Shown here: positions 8,129 through 16,167 of the stretch, piece by piece
Position numbering within the stretch: position 1 is the first letter of the stretch
How the letters are laid out: every line of letters starts with the position of its first letter
Assembly (NCBI RefSeq): GCF_002903145.1
Contig: NZ_PPDJ01000002.1
Coordinates: 248,001-312,000, forward strand
Length of the DNA stretch: 64,000 nt
Origin: Halobacteriovorax sp. DA5
Lineage (GTDB): Bacteria > Bdellovibrionota > Bacteriovoracia > Bacteriovoracales > Bacteriovoracaceae
Direction: 5' to 3'
The notes under the pieces: model-generated
Seen by the model: the letters and a program-made list of their open reading frames with translations, nothing else
Told to the model about the DNA's origin: nothing
Database searches by the model: none
Position numbers and translations under genes: made by a program

Positions 8129-9379
8129 TTAGAATTGTTCACCTTCTATAGCATCTTCAGGTGTGAATTCATCACTAAGTCCTGGTGATTCATCCGGGTT
8201 TGCACCGGCCGCAGGCGAGCGATCAAGATACTCATCAACGATTTCTCGTGCCGCATCAAGCTCGTCATAATTATTTAGCTCTTGCTCTGGTGGATCAAAT
8301 GTCTCTTTTGAGATTCTCTCTCGTACAGGATCTAACTCTAGTGCCTCATTGGCATCATCGAAGATAACCTCTGGTGGAAGATCAGCAGGGTCCATTACTG
8401 CATCATTCATCTGCCTTGATTCAGATAGAAAGTCAGCGTTTCCAATTGAATCGTTACCTTTTGTAATTTGACGCCTATTTTGCGCTCTCTTCTTAAAGGC
8501 GCTTGGAGCTTCTCTTCTTTTTGAAGTTTTAGTCACTGTCTTTGCAGAAGGCTTCTTTTGCACTTGTGCTGCAGGAGTTCTCTTTGTTTGTGTTCTGGCC
8601 GTTTTCTTCGTTTTTGCAACAGGAACATCAGGCGTTCCAGACATCTTGCTAAATACAAAGAAGATAGCAAATACAAATACAAAACTTGCAGCAAATGCTC
8701 CTAAACGAAACATGGTCGCTGGGTCTGATTTTTCTTTTTGTTCAAAATCGTCAATTGATGCTTTATTTGGGTTTAGCTTTTGATTTCCAATATAAGCAAG
8801 ATCGTAAATGAATTCACGATCTTCAGAGTCTTGCTTAGATAGCTCAATTGCTTTGTCTGCGTCTAAGATTGAGTTCTTAAAAATATGACCTTGAGGCGAT
8901 TCTGGTAAACTTTCGTTTGAGCGGCTGCGACGATCAAATACTTCAAATTCATGAATTGTTCCCCAACTTTGTCCGTTATCGACAGAAATAAAGTCAGTGT
9001 AGAGTAGTTCTAGAGAATCAAGCATGGCCATAATTTCACTACTCTTATATGGCCCGTCTTTCTTATTGCTTCTTAATATAAAGAATTGGTCGTCTTCATC
9101 AACTTGAAACTCTTTAATGATCTCTGGCCTTCTTCTTTGAAATAGAGGATGGGCCGTAATGACAGACCATTGTTCTTCCAACATGCTTTTTACGAAGACC
9201 TTTTGGTTAAATAATGAGTATTCTTCAATAAATTCCTTTAGGTCTTCTTGCCAAAATGGTCCAAGTTCCTTGCCACCATCTTTGATAAAGTAGACTTCAT
9301 TAGGCTCATAGAGTCCTCCTGAAATTTGTTCTTTCGTAAGTAGGTATTCAGTAACTTTTTTCTTTGTACTAGTGGCCAT
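8129..9379 (-). CDS. GYF-domain-like single-pass membrane protein
   Basis: A 416-residue protein with two GYF_2/DUF4339-like modules: YFIKDGGKELGPFWQEDL near residue 31 and FFILRSNKKDGPYKSSEI near residue 98. Each carries the G-P-F/Y core and a following acidic-aromatic helix. One membrane segment lies near residues 222-244. After it comes a Lys/Thr/Ala-rich stretch (about 250-300) and then an acidic, proline-rich tail to the end. There is no signal peptide, so the GYF modules are probably cytoplasmic and the tail periplasmic. GYF domains bind proline-rich or divergent ligands; here the role is unknown. The start is supported by GAGGA five bases upstream. It stands alone between tmk and the barrel gene. 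Confidence 0.75.
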   Translation of the reverse strand: MATSTKKKVTEYLLTKEQISGGLYEPNEVYFIKDGGKELGPFWQEDLKEFIEEYSLFNQKVFVKSMLEEQWSVITAHPLFQRRRPEIIKEFQVDEDDQFFILRSNKKDGPYKSSEIMAMLDSLELLYTDFISVDNGQSWGTIHEFEVFDRRSRSNESLPESPQGHIFKNSILDADKAIELSKQDSEDREFIYDLAYIGNQKLNPNKASIDDFEQKEKSDPATMFRLGAFAASFVFVFAIFFVFSKMSGTPDVPVAKTKKTARTQTKRTPAAQVQKKPSAKTVTKTSKRREAPSAFKKRAQNRRQITKGNDSIGNADFLSESRQMNDAVMDPADLPPEVIFDDANEALELDPVRERISKETFDPPEQELNNYDELDAAREIVDEYLDRSPAAGANPDESPGLSDEFTPEDAIEGEQF

Positions 9380-9459
9380 AAATCCTCAAACCCTGATTAG
9401 ATTAATCACTTTCTATTAGGTTTATCGGAAATTTTTGCCTGTAGTTTAATAAAGACTTA

Positions 9460-9490
9460 AAAAAACAAAGCCGACTATTAAAGTCGGCTT
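9460..9490 (-). terminator. intrinsic terminator of the 9518-10420 gene
   Basis: An 8-bp stem (AAGCCGAC / GTCGGCTT, 9468-9475 with 9483-9490) with a 7-base loop. On the minus strand it is followed by a T-rich tract (complement of 9460-9467). It lies 28 bases past the stop of the barrel gene. Confidence 0.85.
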
Positions 9491-9517
9491 CGTAAGTATT
9501 TAAAATGGAGTAGTTAA

Positions 9518-10420
9518 TTAAAAAACTGGGAAAAATGCTGATACGATTAAAGAAGCATTTTTTAGTGTACCATCAACGAAATCTGGGTCTTCACCTCTGA
9601 AGTCAACTGGCTCAAGAGCAAGTGCAGCAGATAGAGAACAGATTGGGAATGAGTAACCAATTTCTGGTGAAAGTGATAGAGTTTCAGACTCTGTAGCACC
9701 AGTTTTTCTCTTTGTACGGTAGTACTCAATCGATAGAGCTGTATACCACTTATCATTGATATAATAAGTTGGAGCTACGGCAGCATAGTAGTTCTCTAGA
9801 AACTTAGATGAACCAGTATTTCTGATATAATTTTCATAGAACGCATATGTTCCAATCTTGAAGTTATCAGTGATTTTCTTACCACCAATTAGGTAAAGTC
9901 TATTCTTTACATCGTACCCTGAACCATTTCTAGTTGCTGCTGGGTAGTAGTAAATTCTGTTTTGTAGGTATAGATCAAAACCGTTCTTTTCATCAGTTAG
10001 GATATTCTTAACGTAAAGACGTGCTTGAGTTGCACCGTATTGTTGGTGAACTGTACGGCTTCCGTCTGCATTCTCTTGTCTCTTAGTAAAGTCTGTTTGC
10101 CAGTATGGAACAAGCTTAACTGCGAATGTCTTATTGATATTGTAACCAAGGTATAAGTAGTTGTAGAAACTGTAACCATTGATCGATTGTTTAAAGTTGT
10201 TAGAACCTTCAACTAGGTATTGCATATTAAAAGGTGAGTCTTTTAATTTTTGGTACCATGAAGTTCCTGTTGAAGCTTCTGAAGTTGTTGCAGAATCTGT
10301 TGAAGATGCTGCTGTTGAAGTTGATGAGCTTGACGATGGCACAGATACTGATGACGTTGATGTCGCCGCCATAGAACTTACTGCCACGAATGCAATGATT
10401 GCTCCCTTTAAAATTCCCAT
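9518..10420 (-). CDS. predicted outer-membrane beta-barrel protein
   Basis: A 300-residue exported protein of no recognised family. The start (ATG at 10420) has a GGGAG ribosome binding site. Residues 1-18 form a signal peptide (LKGAIIAFVAVSSMAA), then comes a striking Ser/Thr-only linker to about residue 50. From about residue 65 the sequence alternates polar and aromatic residues in short strands (YNYLYLGYNI, RLYVKNIL, DLYLQNRIYYYP) and ends in FFPVF with terminal Phe, the usual barrel-assembly signal. About 10-12 strands are plausible. The Ser/Thr linker may be a flexible or glycosylated periplasmic segment. It is monocistronic, with its own terminator. Confidence 0.72.
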   Translation of the reverse strand: MGILKGAIIAFVAVSSMAATSTSSVSVPSSSSSTSTAASSTDSATTSEASTGTSWYQKLKDSPFNMQYLVEGSNNFKQSINGYSFYNYLYLGYNINKTFAVKLVPYWQTDFTKRQENADGSRTVHQQYGATQARLYVKNILTDEKNGFDLYLQNRIYYYPAATRNGSGYDVKNRLYLIGGKKITDNFKIGTYAFYENYIRNTGSSKFLENYYAAVAPTYYINDKWYTALSIEYYRTKRKTGATESETLSLSPEIGYSFPICSLSAALALEPVDFRGEDPDFVDGTLKNASLIVSAFFPVF

Positions 10421-10605
10421 TTTTTCTCCCTCTTTCTTTTATAGACTGTAGATATTGGAATTTTTTTTATTGAATTGCAACAAATGATTGTAATTTAGTG
10501 AATTAATATTTCAGTTTGTAAGAACATGTCAGAAAAATATGTTGATTTAATTACTTTGGTGTCAAATGGACCTTATTTTGGCTTCTATATTAGAAAAAAC
10601 CTCAT

Positions 10606-10618
10606 TATAATATACCTA
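10606..10618 (+). promoter_or_regulatory. -10 box placed for a leaderless transcript
   Basis: A perfect TATAAT (10606-10611) ends six bases before the ATG at 10618, where transcription would start. There is no ribosome binding site before that ATG. The -35 region is weak (TTCTAT at 10584, 16-base spacer). Confidence 0.45.
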
Positions 10619-11961
10619 TGTTATTGATTTTTCTTATTCAGGCAATTGTAAGAATTGCGCTCTATCCATTATTTTTTGTGCTTTATCTATTAAAAGTGGG
10701 ACCTTTCTACGCTCGAGTCTCCTTTGAAAGAAAGAATTATCGAGATGAAGGTTGTAGGCCCTTTGCTCGATTTGGAAAAAAAGCACACTGTGTCTTTCAC
10801 TTCTCAAGTGAAGGAGAGTTTGAGCAGATTAGACCTTTGGCCGACGAGCTTATCTCTTTGGGCAAGAATGTTGAGCTAATTTTCACATCTCCAAGTGTTG
10901 AGCATAAGGTTATTGATTACTATCAGGCCAATAGAGAAAATATTCGTTATTTACGTTTGCCTCTGATGATTTATTTCCCGCTTCTTTCACGCCAGAATAT
11001 AATTGCTTGGTCGAGCGCAAAGAAAATGATGATGGTTCGTTATGACTTTTTTCCAGAGCTACTTTATCTTGGCTCTAAAATGAAAGAATTTATTCTTTTT
11101 TCAGCAACTGTTAAAAGCTCACGTATAAAGACCACAGATATAAGTGAATTACGCTTACCTGGCCTTAAGAAGTATATCTATTCAATGTTTAGTAAGATTA
11201 TTTGTGCAACTAATGAAGACTATATGATTATCGGTAAAGATATTAGTGCTGATAAACTAGAGCACCCAATTGAGCTTAGAATGTTGCAAATTGATTCTCG
11301 TCAGCACTTCTTTAGAAGACATTCTTTATATGAGGACTTGAATAAGCTCTTATCTTTGGCCGAATATGAAAAGAGAATTTGCTTGGCCCAGACTTGGCCT
11401 GTTGAAATGGATGCTTTTTCTGATCAAGAATTTTGCAAGCTGATAGGAGCAGGTGAGTTATTTGTGTTTATGGCCCCGCATGTACTCAAAGACGATAATA
11501 TTGAAAATTTAAAAGTGCTTATATTAAAGCATTGTCCCGATTTATCAATTCATATGCTGACAAAAGAAATCATTGAAAATAATCAAATAGACTCATTTAT
11601 TTCAAATTATAAGCAAAGACCTGGACTCATTATATCCACTCTTAGAGGCATATTATGTGAGATCTATCCTTATTTCCGAACTGTCTTTGTAGGCGGAGGA
11701 CATGGGAAGGGGATTCATTCTGTACTAGAACCCTTTGTTGCTGGGGCAAATATATTTTGTGGGCCAAATGTAAAGCGCTCGACAGAGTACGATACTATTG
11801 TAAAGTCCGGGGTTGGCGTTGGTGTGATTGATAATATGAATGATGCCTATTCAATTATAAAAAGCACTAGCACCAATAAGATGGCCAATGAGTTGATTTC
11901 TGATATGATTAAAGAAAGTGAAATGGCCAAACGCAAACTTATCGCATTATTAACGAATTAA
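10618..11961 (+). CDS. divergent KDO-transferase (WaaA/KdtA)-like glycosyltransferase
   Basis: A 447-residue GT-B protein with an N-terminal membrane anchor (about residues 1-25). The fold of 3-deoxy-manno-octulosonate transferase is recognisable: FHFSSEGEFEQIRPL near residue 61 corresponds to the H-A-S-x-G-E motif with the catalytic glutamate, and FVGGGHGKGIHSVLEP near residue 355 corresponds to the sugar-nucleotide motif usually reading GG...GHNPLEP. In E. coli the enzyme adds KDO to lipid A precursors from CMP-KDO. Divergence at both motifs leaves open a different acceptor or sugar. It is 13 bases from the next gene and probably cotranscribed with it. Confidence 0.72.
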   Translation: MLLIFLIQAIVRIALYPLFFVLYLLKVGPFYARVSFERKNYRDEGCRPFARFGKKAHCVFHFSSEGEFEQIRPLADELISLGKNVELIFTSPSVEHKVIDYYQANRENIRYLRLPLMIYFPLLSRQNIIAWSSAKKMMMVRYDFFPELLYLGSKMKEFILFSATVKSSRIKTTDISELRLPGLKKYIYSMFSKIICATNEDYMIIGKDISADKLEHPIELRMLQIDSRQHFFRRHSLYEDLNKLLSLAEYEKRICLAQTWPVEMDAFSDQEFCKLIGAGELFVFMAPHVLKDDNIENLKVLILKHCPDLSIHMLTKEIIENNQIDSFISNYKQRPGLIISTLRGILCEIYPYFRTVFVGGGHGKGIHSVLEPFVAGANIFCGPNVKRSTEYDTIVKSGVGVGVIDNMNDAYSIIKSTSTNKMANELISDMIKESEMAKRKLIALLTN

Positions 11962-11974
11962 AAAAATATAATAT

Positions 11975-13303
11975 ATGAATAAAAAAATAGATACTCTCAT
12001 CATTGGAAATAATATTGCTAGTTTTTTAACAGCAACTCAAATTCTTAAAAGTGGATTTGGTGCAATCTATTTGAGGGATAAAAGAATTAAGGCAAGTGAT
12101 CCTTATTTTAAGTTCTTTGGGCCTTTAGATTTAGCATTTATTGAAGCTTGGGCCAGTGATCTCGAATTAGATTCGACAATCTTTGATAAGGATTCATTTG
12201 TTCACGCTCCTTTTTATTTAAAATATAAGAGTGAGCAAACGCTTTGTGCAGGACTTAGTCCTTATTTAAACTTCTCTCAGATTTGTCGTCATTTTCCTGA
12301 GCTTTATAATGAGTTTATCAATCGTTTAAGAATTGAAGAAATTGATCAAGAGAAGTTTGACCAAGATTTTATGTCTTCTGTTAAGCGCCTTGGAGAGTCT
12401 TTATGTCGTTATAAAACATTCCATCAGGTGACAGTTAATACTCTAAGATCAGCTCTTCCAAATTATATTCATGATATTTATGAAATTTTCAAAAAACATT
12501 TAAGACTTAATAAAGACCTTCAACGATTTGCTAGTTGCTTTCGCTGTGTTTATACAAAGACATTAGAGCTAACATTTTCAGATCTTGAAACAATATACTT
12601 CTTTATCCTTATGTTATCTCCTCGCTTTAGGTTTCAGTGGCAACTTGAAAAAGAAGAGCAGGCCACAAAGACTATTGAATGTTTAGGAGGAAGTAGCTTT
12701 GAGGATATCGTTGAAGAATTTAGTTTTTCTAGCAGAAGACCTTGGGCGGCTCAATTGTCGTCTTTTTCAGGGGTCGTCGCGCCTCAAAAGATCGCAATTT
12801 TTAGCTCTAATTTAGACAAATTAAATATCGCTCATAATATCACTGACCTCTATCGCTGTGTGAAGCTAGATTATGCCTTGGCCGATAAGCTAATCAGTGC
12901 TGATTACTACTACTTTAATGAAAGTTCATTTGGTGGTGATATCGTCTTTATCAGGAAAGAAATAAGCTTGGATGGTACTTGTCAGATTAAAATGTTTAAA
13001 CAATTTGATGACTGCTTAAAGTATGATTTCTGCGAAAAAGAACTTCATCAATTTCTTTTAGATAACCAGATAATTGATAGAAATGACACTCTTTTAAAAG
13101 GTAAACTGACAAATGAAACTTGCATGCTTCGTAATCACAGTGTGATTAATTCTGGCTCAAGGATTAATCTTAAGTTTAGAATGGGTCAAGCTGGTAAGTT
13201 CGAGTCTGTAAAAGGCGTCTTCTACCATGGGCCACTAAAGAAGAATAACTTAGGTATCACGCAAACATTATTAGAGGCACGTGACTTTAAAACCTTTATT
13301 TAA
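11975..13303 (+). CDS. unknown protein with a degenerate FAD/NAD-binding N-terminus
   Basis: A 442-residue soluble protein. Only the first 30 residues are suggestive: DTLIIGNNIASFLTATQI resembles the dinucleotide-binding beta-alpha-beta turn of FAD/NAD(P) oxidoreductases, but the glycine pattern is reduced to G-N-N-I-A. The rest has no motif I recognise. No signal peptide or membrane segment is seen. It follows the KDO-transferase-like gene by 13 bases without a clear ribosome binding site, and precedes a pilin-like peptide by 11 bases, so the three are probably one transcript. An envelope-glycan or lipid-modifying role is a guess from context. Confidence 0.6.
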   Translation: MNKKIDTLIIGNNIASFLTATQILKSGFGAIYLRDKRIKASDPYFKFFGPLDLAFIEAWASDLELDSTIFDKDSFVHAPFYLKYKSEQTLCAGLSPYLNFSQICRHFPELYNEFINRLRIEEIDQEKFDQDFMSSVKRLGESLCRYKTFHQVTVNTLRSALPNYIHDIYEIFKKHLRLNKDLQRFASCFRCVYTKTLELTFSDLETIYFFILMLSPRFRFQWQLEKEEQATKTIECLGGSSFEDIVEEFSFSSRRPWAAQLSSFSGVVAPQKIAIFSSNLDKLNIAHNITDLYRCVKLDYALADKLISADYYYFNESSFGGDIVFIRKEISLDGTCQIKMFKQFDDCLKYDFCEKELHQFLLDNQIIDRNDTLLKGKLTNETCMLRNHSVINSGSRINLKFRMGQAGKFESVKGVFYHGPLKKNNLGITQTLLEARDFKTFI

Positions 13304-13314
13304 GTATAGGTATA

Positions 13315-13566
13315 ATGAAGAGAAGCTACACTACAACCATTCTAAAATCACAAAGCGGTCAAACCGCAGTTGAGTATCTTCTACTTCTAGTGGCCGTCGT
13401 CTCTATTCTCTTTGCGGTCTTTCAAACTCTTGATGCTCGCTTCAAGGCCGACCCTGAAGCATGCCAACAAGGTAGTATAAATCCTCTTTGTTTTCTTAAA
13501 ACTATCGGAATTGATGGCTCCAATGAGGTCGATCCTAAGAAATTTCGTACATTCAGGCTTCGTTAG
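13315..13566 (+). CDS. small pilin-like (Flp/TadE-type N-terminus) peptide
   Basis: An 83-residue protein with the class-III/Flp-type pilin signature: a short basic leader (MKRSYTTTILKSQSG), then QTAVEYLLLLVAVVSILFAVF, where the Gly before the hydrophobic stretch and Glu at mature position 5 match prepilin-peptidase substrates. The mature part is short, with two cysteines (in EACQQG and NPLCFL). No assembly ATPase or secretin genes are nearby. It could be a minor pilin or TadE-like pseudopilin served by machinery elsewhere. The start is an ATG after TAGGT. Confidence 0.65.
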   Translation: MKRSYTTTILKSQSGQTAVEYLLLLVAVVSILFAVFQTLDARFKADPEACQQGSINPLCFLKTIGIDGSNEVDPKKFRTFRLR

Positions 13567-13705
13567 ACAGTTCTAACTATCTAATTTTAAAGAACTTTTT
13601 CCGTTTTCATGAAATTATTTCATCAGCGTTCGCTTTTGAACAGATTAATCTCGCAATGTGTTATAAGAAACTGTAACTCTATTTAAAAGAGACAGGGAGA
13701 ACATC

Positions 13706-14725
13706 ATGAAAACAACAATGATTAACTCGGCCGTATTGGCCGCACTTCTAATTTCAAGTGCAGCCTCATATGGACAACAAGACGATCCATTATTAAGTGA
13801 AACAGATCAAGTTGTTCATACTGACGAAATCAATATCGACGGGTTCTACAAAAAGAAAAAGAAACCATCACAAGCTGACAAAATCCAAAAGCTACGTCGT
13901 GAGCTAGAGGAGAAACACGAGCAGATGATGAGAAAGAATGTTGAGGATATGCGTCTACAAGAAGAAAAGCGTATCGCTGACAAGATCCAAAAGGCACTTG
14001 AGGGACAACTTAAGGCAATGGATGAAATAAATAATCAACAAGCAGCACCTGCAAGAGTACAAGCGGTCGCTCCTGTTGTAGCAGAACCAGTACTTCCAGA
14101 ACTTAGTAATAAACTAACAATTGAGACTGGATATAAGAGTATTACTGGTGAGCAAAAAGAATGGACAGCAGGGATCAATTTCCAAGCTTCTGTTGAAACT
14201 GTTATTTCTGAAAGAGTTTCAATCGGAATTAGCGCTGGATTTATGAACCTTACTATTCAAGGTAATGAGCTTAGTAACTACAACAACTATGGTTACTACA
14301 ATTATAATAACTATAATGCTTATAACTCTTATTCTCAAAATGATGAGATTTCATATAATGAGTTTAACTTTGGTGGATATGGTAAATTTTATTTCTCACG
14401 TTCAGCTAAGATTAAACCATACTTAAGTGTTGGAACTGGAATTCACTTTGGATCTTTTGAAATCCAAAACCCAGTTGATACTTTTAACGAGACTAAGCAA
14501 TCGATGAAGTATGTATCAGGTAGTGCATCTCTTGGAGCAGAAGTTAATTTTGCTAAAGAATTTAGCGCACAAGTTGGCCTATCTTACGAAAAGAATATTT
14601 TTAGACTTGGTGAAGAAGCACAATACAATGGTTCAACTAACCAGAAGGCATTAGTTGACCAAGCTAGAAATATTGAAAATGCTGACACATTTACTTTAGG
14701 TGTTGGACTTTCATACCTGTTCTAA
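13706..14725 (+). CDS. outer-membrane barrel protein with periplasmic coiled coil
   Basis: A 339-residue exported protein starting at an ATG with an AGGGAG ribosome binding site. Residues 1-23 are a signal peptide ending SYGQ. Residues about 48-105 are strongly charged and heptad-like (KIQKLRRELEEKHEQMM), a predicted coiled coil. A proline/alanine hinge follows, then beta strands from about 145 to the end, which is GVGLSYLF with terminal Phe. An Asn/Tyr-rich low-complexity loop (about 190-212, YGYYNYNNYNAYNSY) lies in a likely extracellular loop. The barrel resembles the small OmpW/OprF-like porin-fold group without a specific match. Its role is unknown. Confidence 0.72.
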   Translation: MKTTMINSAVLAALLISSAASYGQQDDPLLSETDQVVHTDEINIDGFYKKKKKPSQADKIQKLRRELEEKHEQMMRKNVEDMRLQEEKRIADKIQKALEGQLKAMDEINNQQAAPARVQAVAPVVAEPVLPELSNKLTIETGYKSITGEQKEWTAGINFQASVETVISERVSIGISAGFMNLTIQGNELSNYNNYGYYNYNNYNAYNSYSQNDEISYNEFNFGGYGKFYFSRSAKIKPYLSVGTGIHFGSFEIQNPVDTFNETKQSMKYVSGSASLGAEVNFAKEFSAQVGLSYEKNIFRLGEEAQYNGSTNQKALVDQARNIENADTFTLGVGLSYLF

Positions 14726-14754
14726 ACAATTGTTTAAAAAACCCATGTTCTCAT

Positions 14755-14788
14755 AAAAAGGCTCCGCTCAGGGGCCTTTTTACTTTTC
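14755..14788 (+). terminator. intrinsic terminator after the barrel gene
   Basis: The stem AAAAAGGC (14755-14762) pairs with GCCTTTTT (14774-14781) around an 11-base loop and is followed by TACTTTTC. It lies 30 bases past the stop at 14725. Confidence 0.85.
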
Positions 14789-14850
14789 ATTGCCACTGAT
14801 TATCCTTACAATATTAAGCAAGTAAAATAATTTGAAGAAAGGAATCATCA

Positions 14851-16140
14851 ATGAAACCAGTCTACATTGTCGAGGCAGTGAGAACTCCTCATGCAAAAGC
14901 CGGAACTATAATTAAAGATATTCAAGCCCCTTATTTAGGTGCTTACCTTGTTCGCCATATTATGGATGGAACTTCAATCGGTGACGATGAAGTTGATGAG
15001 GTTATATTTGGAAACACAGGTACTCCTGCAAAGTATCCAAACGTAGGACGTGTTATTGCACTAGAGGCAGGCCTTCATAAGAAGACTTCTGGTTACTCTG
15101 TTCACAGAAATTGTGCTTCAGGACTTGAGGCCGCTTCTCAAGCTTTCATTAAAGTAGCAAGTGGACGTTGTGATGTCGTTGTTGCTGGTGGTGTAGAGTC
15201 AATGTCAAATATGCCACTTATTTATGGGAAGCAAATGACTGAGCTTTTTGCTTCACTTATGAAAGCAAAAACAACTGGTGATAAATTAAAAGTTCTTTCA
15301 ACTTTTAAACCTGCATACCTTTCTCCAATTATTGCAATTGAACAAGGTTTAACGGATCCTTTTTGTGGCCTAAATATGGGACAAACTGCAGAGCTTCTTG
15401 CACGTGAACTTGGGATCACTCGTGAAGAGCAAGATATCTATGCAAATGAGTCTCACCATAAAGCTATTAAGGCCATTGAAGAAGGTCGTTTTGCTGATGA
15501 GATCGTGCCACTGATCTATGGTTCAAAATTAGATAAATTACTTATGAATGATCATGGGCCACGTAAAGAATCTTCTGTTGAAGGTCTTGCAAAAATGAAG
15601 CCTTACTTTGATCGTAAGTCAGGAACTGTTACAGTTGGAAATAGCTGTCCAATTACAGATGGTGGATCAGCGATTCTTTTCTGTTCTGAAGAGGCCGTAA
15701 AAAAATATAACCTAGAACCACTTGCAAGAGTTGTTGATTATCACTTCCATGGACTAGAGCCTGAGCGTATGGGAATGGGACCACTTCATGCAATGGATGG
15801 TGTCTTTAGAAGATCTAATATGACTCTTGAGCAAATGGATCTAATTGAAATTAACGAAGCCTTTGCTGCACAAATTATTGCTGTTAAGAAGGCATTTACT
15901 GATAAGAAAGTTGCTGACTTCTTTGGTATTGATAAATTATGGGGTGAAATTCCTGCTGAGAAACTAAATGTTAACGGTGGTGCTATCGCTCTTGGACACC
16001 CAGTAGGATCAACTGGATCACGCTTAATTGTAACTCTTGCTCATGAGCTAAAGAAGAGAAAAGCAGGATTTGGTGTTGCTTCACTTTGTATCGGTGGTGG
16101 TCAAGGTGGTGCCATGATTATCGAGAACTTACAAAAGTAA
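14851..16140 (+). CDS. fadI: acetyl-CoA C-acyltransferase (thiolase)
   Basis: A 429-residue thiolase catalysing the CoA-dependent cleavage of 3-ketoacyl-CoA, the last step of fatty-acid beta-oxidation. The nucleophilic cysteine is in RNCASGLEAA near residue 88, the active-site histidine in GGAIALGHPVGSTGSR near residue 383, and the second cysteine in SLCIGGGQGGA near residue 412. Its length and its position directly before the multifunctional subunit match the FadI/FadA partner of the trifunctional complex; the FadI-type assignment is by context. The ribosome binding site is AAAGGA. Confidence 0.92.
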   Translation: MKPVYIVEAVRTPHAKAGTIIKDIQAPYLGAYLVRHIMDGTSIGDDEVDEVIFGNTGTPAKYPNVGRVIALEAGLHKKTSGYSVHRNCASGLEAASQAFIKVASGRCDVVVAGGVESMSNMPLIYGKQMTELFASLMKAKTTGDKLKVLSTFKPAYLSPIIAIEQGLTDPFCGLNMGQTAELLARELGITREEQDIYANESHHKAIKAIEEGRFADEIVPLIYGSKLDKLLMNDHGPRKESSVEGLAKMKPYFDRKSGTVTVGNSCPITDGGSAILFCSEEAVKKYNLEPLARVVDYHFHGLEPERMGMGPLHAMDGVFRRSNMTLEQMDLIEINEAFAAQIIAVKKAFTDKKVADFFGIDKLWGEIPAEKLNVNGGAIALGHPVGSTGSRLIVTLAHELKKRKAGFGVASLCIGGGQGGAMIIENLQK

Positions 16141-16167
16141 TTAATTTAGAAAATATAGGATATAGCA

